Below, piece after piece: positions 1 to 7,359 of a DNA stretch of 14,114 bases. Each line of letters opens with the position of its first letter. Positions within the stretch are counted from its first letter, which is position 1. Origin of the DNA: an uncultured Paenibacillaceae bacterium. GTDB taxonomy: Bacteria; Bacillota; Bacilli; Aneurinibacillales; Aneurinibacillaceae. The notes under the pieces were generated by a model, which had not been told where the DNA came from, ran no database searches, and saw only the letters and a program-made list of their open reading frames with translations. The DNA lies in the NCBI GenBank assembly GCA_946478845.1, contig CAMLDI010000061.1, forward strand, positions 1 to 14,114, written 5' to 3'. The position numbers and the translations under genes are program-made.

Positions 1-55
1 CTTTATGCATTTCAAGTGGAATTTTCTCTCCATAATAAAACTTAACTTTAGACAT
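1..55 (-). CDS. 5' end of an unidentified gene running off the left edge (possibly tryptophanase-like)
   Basis: Read on the minus strand, an ATG at 55-53 opens a frame of 18 codons that is still open at the window edge. The peptide reads MSKVKFYYGEKIPLEMHK. An AGGAG sequence lies 12 bases upstream of the ATG, slightly far but usable, and the helicase gene is divergent. The stretch 'GEKIPLEMHK' reminds me of the N-terminus of some bacterial tryptophanase / beta-eliminating lyases of the aspartate aminotransferase fold, but this is recollection on 18 residues and no catalytic residue is in view. I am fairly confident it is a real gene start and unsure of the product. Confidence 0.5.
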   Translation of the reverse strand, partial: MSKVKFYYGEKIPLEMHK

Positions 56-113
56 GTACGATCACCACTCCTAGTCTTTCCCCATAGATTTCATCAATAT
101 AAAATATATAAAA

Positions 114-137
114 TTACCCTATTTAATAATAAGGTAA
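114..137. promoter_or_regulatory. 24-bp imperfect palindrome between divergent genes
   Basis: The two 12-base arms, TTACCCTATTTA and ATAATAAGGTAA, are inverted copies with 10 of 12 positions pairing. The element lies in a very AT-rich spacer between the minus-strand gene at the left edge and the helicase gene. It could be an operator for either gene, but in such AT-rich DNA a palindrome of this quality may arise by chance. I found no convincing -35/-10 pair next to it. Confidence 0.25.
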
Positions 138-213
138 AAACGATAGGATTAATATAGCAATTTTTTGAATTTATCTTTTTCGGCATTGCAATAGTAGAAA
201 GGATATAACTCTT

Positions 214-2163
214 ATGCAGATAAATGAGGAATTTTTTACGCGAAAAAGGAAAGAAATCGGCGTTTCTTTAAATCAGGTGCAAAAATCAGCAGTGATACAT
301 ACCCGGGGGCCTCTCCTACTGTTAGCTTCTCCCGGTTCGGGAAAGACCACCACCATTGTGATGCGAATCGGTTATCTAATTTCCGAAAAAGGCGTGAATC
401 CGAAGAAAATTAAAGCGGTTACCTTTAGCAGAGCCTCTGCTCAAGATATGAAAGAACGTTTCGTGCGCTTCTTTCCCGAGTTTCCCCCTGGCTGTGTGGA
501 CTTTTCTACCATTCATAGTCTAGCCTTCGAGGTGATTCGGGACTATTACCGCAAGAGCAACCTTCCCTTTCAACTTATTGAAGGAAATCTTGCAGATCAA
601 CAACCCTTGCATAAAAAAATGATTCTGCGCAATCTTTTTAAACACATTGTAGGAGAAAATATCACCGACGATCAAATGGAAGAACTCATTACCTATATCA
701 CCTATATTAAAAACAAAATGGTCCCTGAACAGGAATGGTCCCTTGTTTCCTGCCAGGTCCCTGAGGCAGAACCTATCCTGAAAGAATATGAAACCTTTAA
801 GAAATCAGGCTATAACAAATTACTCATTGATTATGATGATATGCTTACCATTGCCAATGAGGCCTTAGCCAGTGACAGAGAACTTCTACAAAAATACCAG
901 AATCGATATGATTACGTACTCACCGACGAAAGCCAGGATACTTCCATGGTACAACACGCCATTATTGAAAAATTGGTACAGGCCCATAAAAACCTATGTG
1001 TTGTCGCCGATGATGACCAATCCATTTATACCTGGCGTGGGGCTGAACCTACCTATTTGCTGCAATTTAAGGAGATTTATCCTGAGGCAACCATTCTCAT
1101 GATGGAGCAAAATTACCGTTCATCAAAGGACATTGTAGATATTGCCAACCGTTTCATTCAACGTAACAAAGCCCGTTATAACAAAAATATGTTTACAGAG
1201 AACCCTTCTGCCAAACCCATTATTATGAAGCGCTTCGCGGATTATAAATATCAGGCAAAATATTTAGTGAAGCGGATTGGGAGACTGGAAAACTTAAATG
1301 AAGTAGCTATTCTTTACCGGAATAATTCCTCTTCCATTCTATTAATGAATGAATTCGAACGGGCTGGAATTCCCTTTTATATTAAGGACACTGACAATCG
1401 ATTTTTCTCCCACTGGGTCTTAGAAGATATCTTAAATTTTATGAGGATGACCTTTAACGACCGCCGCCCGGATCTCTTAGAAAAAATCCATACAAAATTT
1501 AATGGCTACATTACCCGGGAGCAAATGGCTGCAATCAGGCACATCAACAATCAGCAATCCGTGTTTGATAATTTGTTAAATCATGGAGACGTAAAAGGGT
1601 ACCAATTTAAATATATCAAAGAGTGCAAAGAAACCTTTCAGTTAATGAGGGGCAACCCACCCTTACAGGTCATTGGCATGATTCGAAACCAATTAGGTTA
1701 TGAAAAAGCACTGGAAAAAATGTGTGAACGCCTTGGCTTCCGCAAAGAATACCTCATTGGCATTTTGAATACCCTGGAAGAAATTGCGGACCAATTAGAT
1801 ACAATGGAAGAATTTGCCCATCGCTTAAAACATCTTGAAACTGTCATGAAAACCGCAAAATATAAAAACAATGAAAATGCAGTCACCTTTTCTACTTTTC
1901 ACAGTGCAAAGGGACTGGAATTTAAACGGGTATACATGATCGATCTGGTTGAAGGAGTGATTCCTGCAATGGAAGATATCCAAAACTGTGATAAAGGAAA
2001 ATATGCCCAGATGGAAGAAGCCACTCGCCTGTTTTATGTAGGAATGACCCGGGCGAAAAAACATTTAGAATTGCTAACCTACAAAGAAAAGGACGGTAGT
2101 TCGGAAAAAACCTCTCAATTCTTATTGGACGTTGCAAAACTAGTTAAAAACCATTCGTTGTAA
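214..2163 (+). CDS. UvrD/PcrA-type superfamily 1 ATP-dependent DNA helicase, compact form
   Basis: A 649-residue SF1A helicase expected to unwind DNA 3' to 5' in repair or in removing proteins from DNA in the cytoplasm. All core motifs are visible: Q motif around LNQVQ (19-23), Walker A ASPGSGKTT (38-46), Walker B DESQD (238-242), motif III ADDDQSIYTWRG (265-276), motif IV NYRSS (300-304), motif V FHSAKGLEF (562-570) and motif VI FYVGMTRAKK (607-616). The chain ends about 33 residues after motif VI, so it is roughly 80-100 residues shorter than PcrA (about 730-750) and lacks the long C-terminal extension. This looks like a natural compact paralogue, not a truncation, because a terminator follows directly. 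The ATG at 214 has AAAGG about 11 bases upstream. The gene seems monocistronic. It is not the housekeeping pcrA, which normally sits next to ligA. Confidence 0.93.
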   Translation: MQINEEFFTRKRKEIGVSLNQVQKSAVIHTRGPLLLLASPGSGKTTTIVMRIGYLISEKGVNPKKIKAVTFSRASAQDMKERFVRFFPEFPPGCVDFSTIHSLAFEVIRDYYRKSNLPFQLIEGNLADQQPLHKKMILRNLFKHIVGENITDDQMEELITYITYIKNKMVPEQEWSLVSCQVPEAEPILKEYETFKKSGYNKLLIDYDDMLTIANEALASDRELLQKYQNRYDYVLTDESQDTSMVQHAIIEKLVQAHKNLCVVADDDQSIYTWRGAEPTYLLQFKEIYPEATILMMEQNYRSSKDIVDIANRFIQRNKARYNKNMFTENPSAKPIIMKRFADYKYQAKYLVKRIGRLENLNEVAILYRNNSSSILLMNEFERAGIPFYIKDTDNRFFSHWVLEDILNFMRMTFNDRRPDLLEKIHTKFNGYITREQMAAIRHINNQQSVFDNLLNHGDVKGYQFKYIKECKETFQLMRGNPPLQVIGMIRNQLGYEKALEKMCERLGFRKEYLIGILNTLEEIADQLDTMEEFAHRLKHLETVMKTAKYKNNENAVTFSTFHSAKGLEFKRVYMIDLVEGVIPAMEDIQNCDKGKYAQMEEATRLFYVGMTRAKKHLELLTYKEKDGSSEKTSQFLLDVAKLVKNHSL

Positions 2164-2168
2164 GTTGT

Positions 2169-2204
2169 AAGCCCATCCCCTGGTTCATCTAGGGATGGGC
2201 TTTT
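2169..2204 (+). terminator. Rho-independent terminator of the helicase gene
   Basis: Perfect inverted repeat GCCCATCCC (2171-2179) / GGGATGGGC (2192-2200) with a 12-base loop, extended by AA/TT and followed by TTTT. It starts 5 bases after the helicase stop codon. Confidence 0.9.
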
Positions 2205-2278
2205 GTCGTATTTTGTGGAATTTTGCTGTAAAAATTGGAAAAGTTTCGTTAGAAAAGGGAAGGAATTTTCAGAATAGT

Positions 2279-2302
2279 TGTCTAATAAAGTAAATATAGA
2301 CA
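2279..2302. promoter_or_regulatory. Inverted repeat TGTCTA-N12-TAGACA upstream of the acyl-CoA ligase gene
   Basis: Two perfect 6-base arms separated by 12 bases, about 70 bases before the ligase start. The position would suit an operator. It does not match the FadR operator of Bacillus as I remember it (TGAATGA..TCATTCA). No confident sigma-A promoter was seen in 2205-2370. Confidence 0.2.
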
Positions 2303-2370
2303 CAGAAAATTGGAATGGAATAGTACAGTTTTTCGTTTTTTTAATTTTGACAAAAGAGGGATGGTAGAGA

Positions 2371-3897
2371 TTGATGACACTTGTAGACTTTTTAAGAAAT
2401 TCAGCAATTCAGCATCCGGATCAACTCGCTTATGTTTGTCGCAAGGAAAAAGACACCTATGATGGACTATATCAAAAAGTACAAAACATTGCTGCTCATT
2501 TAATGGAGATGGGGATACAAAAAGGAGACCCGGTTGCTTTATTATTAAACAATTCTGCAGAATTTCTCCTGGCTTATTACGGAATTTTAACAGCAGGAGC
2601 TGTTGTAATTCCTATTAACCCCATTTATACAGCAAATGAGATTCAATATATTCTAGATAATAGCCAGAGTAAAGTGGCCATTGCTACCAAAGATTTAAAG
2701 CAAACCTTTACCCAGTTACAGGTAGGACTGTTTCATTTAAACAAAGTGGTATTTGTAGGAGAAGAGCCTCAGGAAAAGTGGGCTGTGCCTTTCACACAAT
2801 TACTGGAAACTCCTAACAAACAAGGAGAGTTTCCAACCCTTACTGAAGATGATTTATCTGTTATTCTATATACTTCAGGGACCACTGGAAGACCTAAAGG
2901 GGCTATGTTATCCCACGGAAACTTAGGAAGCAATGCCCTGGGGATCATCGAACAAATGGGCATTGAAAAAGATGTCAAAGCCATTAACGTTCTTCCCATG
3001 TTCCATGTTTTCGGCATGACTGTAGGAATGAACGCAACAATTTCCCTGGGGGGAACCCTGGTGATTATCCCTCGCTTCAGTCCTAAAGAAGTAGTGGAAA
3101 CCATTCGGGATACAAAAGCTACACTCTTTGCCGGCGTACCTACTATGTATAATTTCTTATTAAATTATCAAGAAGGAACCCGGGAAGATTTATCTTCTTT
3201 AAGGATATGCATGTCAGGGGGAGCTGCTTTACCTGTTGCCCTTCTTACTAATTTTGAAAAGAAATATGGGCTTATCATTTATGAAGGGTATGGACTGTCA
3301 GAGGCCTCCCCTTTTACCCATTTTAGTTCTGCCCATACTGGTCGGAAAATCGGGTCCATTGGACGTCCTGTGCCAGGTGTGACTTGCAAAGTTGTAGATG
3401 AAGAAGATGTGGAACTTCCCTTTGGCCAGGTTGGCGAATTAGCGGTGCAAGGGCCTAATGTCATGAAAGGCTATTTTAATATGCCTGAGGAAACGGCATA
3501 CACCATGCGAAATGGATGGCTTCATACGGGAGATATGGCCTACATCGATGAAGAAGGATTCGCCTTCATCGTTGACCGGAAAAAAGATATGGTCATTGTA
3601 GGCGGTTACAATGTATACCCACGGGAAGTGGAAGAAGTATTATATCAACATCCGGGCATCGTGGAAGCTGCTGTAACTGGGGTGCCTGATGAAGCATACG
3701 GAGAAATTGTCTGCGCTTATGTTGTGGTACGGGATCCTTCTTTAACAGTGGAAGACATCATCAATTATTGCAAGGACAATTTGGCCAAATATAAAGTTCC
3801 CCGTAAAGTAGTCTTCCTAGAGGAACTCCCTAAGAATACCACAGGAAAAATTCTCCGCAGAGTATTGCGAGATCAGAATAGAGTAAATGTGAATTAA
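2371..3897 (+). CDS. lcfB: Long-chain fatty-acid-CoA ligase (AMP-forming), LcfB type
   Basis: A 508-residue ANL-superfamily enzyme that adenylates a fatty acid with ATP and transfers it to CoA, the entry step of beta-oxidation. Visible motifs: the phosphate-binding loop YTSGTTGRPKG (167-177), the A5 motif YEGYGLSEASP, the TGD aspartate and hinge region (HTGDMAYIDEEG, then DRKKDMVIVGGYNVYPREVEE), and the catalytic lysine K493 in PKNTTGKILRR (487-497). Length and sequence match Bacillus subtilis LcfB/YhfL (about 513) better than LcfA (about 560). The start is ambiguous: TTG at 2371 lies 10 bases after GAGGG, whereas the adjacent ATG at 2374 is 13 bases away. Nothing in the same operon is visible: a terminator lies upstream and a hairpin downstream. 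The chain-length preference cannot be read from the sequence. Confidence 0.93.
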   Translation: MMTLVDFLRNSAIQHPDQLAYVCRKEKDTYDGLYQKVQNIAAHLMEMGIQKGDPVALLLNNSAEFLLAYYGILTAGAVVIPINPIYTANEIQYILDNSQSKVAIATKDLKQTFTQLQVGLFHLNKVVFVGEEPQEKWAVPFTQLLETPNKQGEFPTLTEDDLSVILYTSGTTGRPKGAMLSHGNLGSNALGIIEQMGIEKDVKAINVLPMFHVFGMTVGMNATISLGGTLVIIPRFSPKEVVETIRDTKATLFAGVPTMYNFLLNYQEGTREDLSSLRICMSGGAALPVALLTNFEKKYGLIIYEGYGLSEASPFTHFSSAHTGRKIGSIGRPVPGVTCKVVDEEDVELPFGQVGELAVQGPNVMKGYFNMPEETAYTMRNGWLHTGDMAYIDEEGFAFIVDRKKDMVIVGGYNVYPREVEEVLYQHPGIVEAAVTGVPDEAYGEIVCAYVVVRDPSLTVEDIINYCKDNLAKYKVPRKVVFLEELPKNTTGKILRRVLRDQNRVNVN

Positions 3898-3939
3898 AAA
3901 AGAGATGCTAAGAATTAAATCGTGCATAAGTACAACTAA

Positions 3940-3981
3940 GGCTAGCGCCGTCGCCTTTAAGGCTTGTCGCTAGCCAAGTTT
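3940..3981 (+). terminator. Hairpin after the acyl-CoA ligase gene, probable terminator
   Basis: Perfect 8-bp arms GGCTAGCG (3940-3947) and CGCTAGCC (3968-3975) enclose a 20-base loop that contains a small GCC/GGC inner stem. Only a short T-run (TTTT, 3979-3982) follows, so termination strength is doubtful. It could instead belong to the leader of the next gene. Confidence 0.5.
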
Positions 3982-4081
3982 TCTCCTAGGTTGCCTGGAC
4001 CTAAAAGAAGTGGTAAGTCCACACCCTAACTCAAACTGAAACATATACTATTTTTGAAGTTTTATTTTGAGGTGATAATGA
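3982..4081 (+). other. Leader region of the tandem spermidine-synthase gene, with weak hairpins
   Basis: This stretch holds two small stems, TAGGT/ACCTA (3987-3991/3999-4003, 7-base loop) and GTGG/CCAC (4010-4013/4019-4022), followed by an AT-rich run and the ribosome-binding site GAGGTGAT (4069-4076). I could not match it to any riboswitch class I know (SAM, SAH, preQ1 and guanidine types were considered). The stems are short and may mean nothing. Confidence 0.25.
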
Positions 4082-5869
4082 TTGAACGATGGACTGCCTC
4101 CAGAACACCACCGGGGAGATTCCTACGATTTGATTGAACTGCAACAACTATTGAAGGGACCCCATCGCATTCTCTTCGAAGGGAAAAGCCCATATCAGAA
4201 TGTCCTTCTCATTGAATCAAAAAATATCCGTATATACTATGATCTGCAATTAGATGTAACATCTTTGGACGAACGGATTTACCATGAAGCACTGGTTCAT
4301 CCGGGAATGGAAGTTTCTCAACAACATGAGAGAATATTAATTTTAGGTGGAGAAAATGGATTAGCCTTACGTGAAGTATTAAAATTCAATGGTATAAAAC
4401 ATGTGAGTATTGTGCCTTTAAACCATGCCTTTTTACAAGCAGTAAAGTCTCTACCAGAAATGACCAAGTTAAATGAAGGTGCTTTTCATGATATGCGAGT
4501 TCATGTAATAAAGAATAGCATTGAGGAATTTTTAAACAATACACATCAACCCTTTCATGTCATCATTTTAGATCTGCCTGATCCAGTAAATGATAGGATA
4601 CTACAACTCTATACTTTAGAAACCTTCCAAAAATTATCCAACATATTAACAGAGGATGGCCTTATTATCTGTCAATCCAATTCCCTGGAGGAATCCCCAA
4701 CTTTTTTCTGGAGTATGGCCAGGACCATGGAGGAGGCTGGCCTGACTTCTTTAAGCTATCATGTTGAGCTCCCCTGGATGGGGGATTGGGGATTTACCCT
4801 TGCTCGAAAAGAAACCATTCCTCACCTTTCTCTTCCTGAAAAACAAATAGCCTGGTCTCAATTTTCATCTGAAATCCTATCTTTTCGTAATCATGCCCTT
4901 GTTAATACGAAAGATGATATAGCTCATTTAAACTATTACCCCGAAAGGGAAAGTGAACTAGGATTTAATGATGAATTTAAGGAACTTCAACACTTACTTG
5001 CTGGACCACATACTATTCTCTATCAAAATAACAATAGCGATCTAAAAATTTTACTAATAGAAACCAGGGATATCCGCTTATATTTAGATAAGCAATTACA
5101 ATTTAGTTCTTTAGATGAACAATTTTACCATGAAGCACTGGTTCATCCAGCTTTAACGATTGTTCCCCATAAGAATCGAATTCTTGTTGTCGGTGGCGGA
5201 GATGGAATGGCCATTCGAGAAATTCTAAAATACCCTGGCGTAGACCATATCGATTTGGTTGATCTCGATCCTTTAATTTTGCAAGTTGCAACCAGGGAAC
5301 CCACTGTTGTCACAATTAACAAAGGAGCACTCCTTCATTCATGTGTGGCCATTCATCAACAAGATATTCGCTTATTTATTAAACAAAACAAAAATCCTTA
5401 CAACGTGATAATTGTAGATTTGCCCGACCCTGCAGATGCAGAAATAGGCAGTTTATATACGGTAGAATTTTTTAAACAATTAGGTAATCTCTTAACTGAT
5501 GATGGCATTCTCGTTTGTCAGTCCCATTCCCCCGAAAATGCCCCTCTTGTTTTCTGGAGCATTGGAGTAACACTACAGGCTTCAGACTTTCATCTCCAAA
5601 GTTACCATGTCTATGTCCCTTCCTTTGATGATTGGGGATTCCATCTGGCAGGAAAAACACCACTCGTTCTTAAAAATAAAGTTCATGCTTTTAACCGTAC
5701 CCTCCCAGAAGATATATCATCCTTATTTTCTTTTCCCGACAAAATGCAAACTCTAATGAAACAATCCAGGGTTAATTCATTAAAACAGCTAACTTTACAT
5801 GAATTTTATCAACAAGCAGCCAGAGATCATTCTCTATTAAACATTTATAAAAGTGAAAACCCAGGCTAA
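4082..5869 (+). CDS. Tandem (two-domain) aminopropyltransferase / spermidine synthase-like protein
   Basis: 595 residues containing two head-to-tail spermidine-synthase units, about residues 15-250 and 295-530, plus a 60-residue tail. Paired motifs keep an exact offset of 282: GPH 26/308, YHE 67/349, glycine loop 89/371, DLPDP 164/446, DWGF 235/517. Unit 2 has the canonical SAM-binding features: GGGDG (371-375), acidic VDLD (D394, D396) and catalytic-type DLPDP (D446, D449). Unit 1 keeps DLPDP but has GGENG (89-93) and PLN (112-114), so the aspartates that hold decarboxylated SAM are lost and it is probably inactive or regulatory. The DLPDP and DWGF signatures resemble the soluble part of membrane-type bacterial spermidine synthases as I remember them, yet no transmembrane segment is present. 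The TTG start is chosen because GAGGTGAT ends 5 bases upstream and no in-frame ATG occurs before residue 76. Converges with the SAM decarboxylase gene. The amine substrate is unknown. Confidence 0.85.
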   Translation: MNDGLPPEHHRGDSYDLIELQQLLKGPHRILFEGKSPYQNVLLIESKNIRIYYDLQLDVTSLDERIYHEALVHPGMEVSQQHERILILGGENGLALREVLKFNGIKHVSIVPLNHAFLQAVKSLPEMTKLNEGAFHDMRVHVIKNSIEEFLNNTHQPFHVIILDLPDPVNDRILQLYTLETFQKLSNILTEDGLIICQSNSLEESPTFFWSMARTMEEAGLTSLSYHVELPWMGDWGFTLARKETIPHLSLPEKQIAWSQFSSEILSFRNHALVNTKDDIAHLNYYPERESELGFNDEFKELQHLLAGPHTILYQNNNSDLKILLIETRDIRLYLDKQLQFSSLDEQFYHEALVHPALTIVPHKNRILVVGGGDGMAIREILKYPGVDHIDLVDLDPLILQVATREPTVVTINKGALLHSCVAIHQQDIRLFIKQNKNPYNVIIVDLPDPADAEIGSLYTVEFFKQLGNLLTDDGILVCQSHSPENAPLVFWSIGVTLQASDFHLQSYHVYVPSFDDWGFHLAGKTPLVLKNKVHAFNRTLPEDISSLFSFPDKMQTLMKQSRVNSLKQLTLHEFYQQAARDHSLLNIYKSENPG

Positions 5870-5883
5870 CCCTGGGTTTTCAC
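5853..5883. terminator. Bidirectional terminator shared by convergent polyamine genes
   Basis: Perfect 13-bp inverted repeat GTGAAAACCCAGG (5853-5865) / CCTGGGTTTTCAC (5871-5883) with a 5-base loop, and A/T runs inside the arms on both sides. The stop codon of the tandem synthase (5867-5869) lies in the loop, and the decarboxylase stop (5885-5883 on the minus strand) touches the other end, so each gene ends inside or at the hairpin. Confidence 0.88.
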
Positions 5884-6293
5884 TATTGATTTTCCTCTCC
5901 CTCCCTATGAAGAATAAGTTTAGGTTCCGTTATTTCTATTTCTCCCATTCCCCTAATAAATTGTTTTGAAAATGCTTCTTTGGGTTTTAAATGAGCTAAT
6001 AATATATTCATAGCCACCAGTGGTTCTAAGGTGTTTCCACATGTATAACAATCAATAGCAGCATATCCTTTTTCCGGATACGTATGAATAGAAAAATGAC
6101 TTTCGGAAAGTACAAGAAAGACGGTTACCCCTTCTGGAGAAAACTGTTTTGATTGGATAAATAAAATTGTAACCCCACATTCATCTGCTGCCTGTACCAT
6201 GAAACGTTCCAATATTTCTTTATCATTCAGGACATCATAAGAAACTCCCCAAACATCTACTGCTATATGCCTTCCATAAGTTACATATTCCAT
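5883..6293 (-). CDS. speH: S-adenosylmethionine decarboxylase proenzyme, prokaryotic class 1B
   Basis: A 136-residue proenzyme that cleaves itself to form a pyruvoyl cofactor and decarboxylates SAM, giving the aminopropyl donor for spermidine synthesis. The processing site is in LSESHFSIH (62-70): cleavage between E64 and S65, with S65 becoming the pyruvoyl group. H70 and C85 (in CYTCG) match the processing histidine and the proton-donor cysteine. These three positions equal Thermotoga maritima S63/H68/C83 with a constant shift of two. IRGMGEI near 113-119 is also typical. Length is normal for the SpeH family. The ATG at 6293 is preceded by AAGGGGGGT. The C-terminus converges on the tandem synthase, which supports a shared polyamine pathway. 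No agmatine or ornithine pathway gene is in the window. The symbol could equally be speD. Confidence 0.95.
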   Translation of the reverse strand: MEYVTYGRHIAVDVWGVSYDVLNDKEILERFMVQAADECGVTILFIQSKQFSPEGVTVFLVLSESHFSIHTYPEKGYAAIDCYTCGNTLEPLVAMNILLAHLKPKEAFSKQFIRGMGEIEITEPKLILHREGEENQ

Positions 6294-6328
6294 CTACAAC
6301 CCCCCTTCCATCCCTCAAGCAAAAAATA

Positions 6329-6356
6329 AGTATACATTTTAAGGTATGTAAATAAA
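6329..6356 (-). promoter_or_regulatory. Possible sigma-A promoter of the SAM decarboxylase gene
   Basis: On the minus strand, TTTATT (6356-6351) and TATACT (6334-6329) are separated by 16 bases, with the start codon about 35 bases further on. The -10 is good (5 of 6), the -35 is poor (3 of 6). The region is AT-rich, so other placements are possible. Confidence 0.35.
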
Positions 6357-6397
6357 TTAAAAGGGATTGTACGAGTATGCACTCATATATATCTATT

Positions 6398-7318
6398 TTA
6401 CAATTGACTACCTTTCATTAATCCAAAAAATGGTAGTTTTTTATTATCAAATAATTCAATAACAAAGTTACGAAATAACGCAGCAGATGGAGATATTGTG
6501 CCTCTATTTAAGCAGGCCAGTCCAATCTTCCTGTAACAATAAGGTTCTGTTATGGGAATTCGTTTAATTTTATCAACACTAATTCCATGGAACGGGGGAA
6601 TAATAGTTACCCCAAGCCCTGCAGAAACAAGGCCTGCCATGGTAGAAACATCTTCTCCTTCGAATCGAATGACAGGGTTAAATCCTGCTTTTTCACAAAA
6701 ATGATTAATAATCTCCCTCATACCCAATTCTTTTTTGAAAGCAATGAACGGGTCCCCGGCTATTTCATGAAGAGTAATCGATGTCCTATTAGCAAATCGA
6801 TGGGTAGCAGGCACATACAGGAACAACTCCTCTTCAAATAAGGGATGCCATGTAATAGCGGGGTTTTCTCCCACATGGGTTATGAGGCAGAGGTCCACTT
6901 CCCTTTTTATTAGTTGGTCCACACTATCTAATATTTTATTTTGATAGAGTTGAATTTCCACATGGGGATATTCCTTATTAAAATGACCAATGATTTCAGG
7001 CAAGATTGAAGTCCCCAGATTTTGCAAGAAAGCAAGAGAAAAGGTTCCTGTATAGGGATCCTTTAACTGGTTGATTTCCTGGACGCCCAGGGCAATTTCG
7101 TTCAGGCCATTTTCCACATGTTGCAAGAAGATTCGTCCAAACTTATTCAGCTGTACAGAACGTCCCGTTCGATCAAAGAGAAGGATTCCTAGCTCTTCTT
7201 CCAACTTGGTAATAGAACGGCTAAGGGCAGGCTGGGATATTGCTAGAAGCTCTGCTGCCTTGCGAAAATGTTCCGTTTTTGCCACCACACGAAAATACTC
7301 AAGTTGTTGCCATTCCAT
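6398..7318 (-). CDS. LysR-family transcriptional regulator
   Basis: 306 residues, the usual LysR length. The N-terminal winged helix-turn-helix spans about residues 1-60, with FRKAAELLAISQPALSRSI as the recognition region and LFDRTGRSVQLN as the wing. The effector-binding domain follows from about residue 90 (GTFSLAFLQNLGTSILPEII, then a periplasmic-binding-protein-like fold including the GDPFIAF and GLGVTIIPP segments). The protein is a cytoplasmic DNA-binding regulator whose inducer cannot be inferred. The start MEWQQLEYF is typical of the Bacillus YybE/GltC-like group, and GGGGGAT lies 4 bases before the ATG. LysR genes usually regulate a divergent neighbour, but here the divergent frame is only a short membrane-protein remnant, so the target is probably lost or elsewhere. 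Confidence 0.93.
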   Translation of the reverse strand: MEWQQLEYFRVVAKTEHFRKAAELLAISQPALSRSITKLEEELGILLFDRTGRSVQLNKFGRIFLQHVENGLNEIALGVQEINQLKDPYTGTFSLAFLQNLGTSILPEIIGHFNKEYPHVEIQLYQNKILDSVDQLIKREVDLCLITHVGENPAITWHPLFEEELFLYVPATHRFANRTSITLHEIAGDPFIAFKKELGMREIINHFCEKAGFNPVIRFEGEDVSTMAGLVSAGLGVTIIPPFHGISVDKIKRIPITEPYCYRKIGLACLNRGTISPSAALFRNFVIELFDNKKLPFFGLMKGSQL

Positions 7319-7359
7319 ATATATCCCCCATTTTCATATTCCTTTCAGTTTTTTTGTTT

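Noticed and set aside
2347..2352. Perfect TTGACA before the acyl-CoA ligase gene
   Set aside because: It lies less than 25 bases before the start codon, so the -10 and transcript start would fall within the coding region.
3940..4022. Riboswitch before the tandem synthase
   Set aside because: No conserved core of SAM-I, SAM-II, SAH, preQ1 or guanidine riboswitches could be recognised, and the stems after the first one are only 4-5 bp.
4078..4137. ATG-started 19-codon frame as the true start of the tandem synthase
   Set aside because: It is in another phase and ends at a TGA. The ribosome-binding site is too close to this ATG and well spaced for the TTG at 4082. It is kept only as a possible regulatory overlap.
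6371..6384. GAGT-GCAT-ACTC mini-hairpin as terminator of the LysR gene
   Set aside because: A 4-bp stem is too weak, although a few T follow it on the minus strand.
7240..7359. Upstream extension of the membrane-protein frame into the LysR gene
   Set aside because: The first 40 residues are the antisense of the LysR N-terminus, and the sequence becomes membrane-protein-like only after about 7360.
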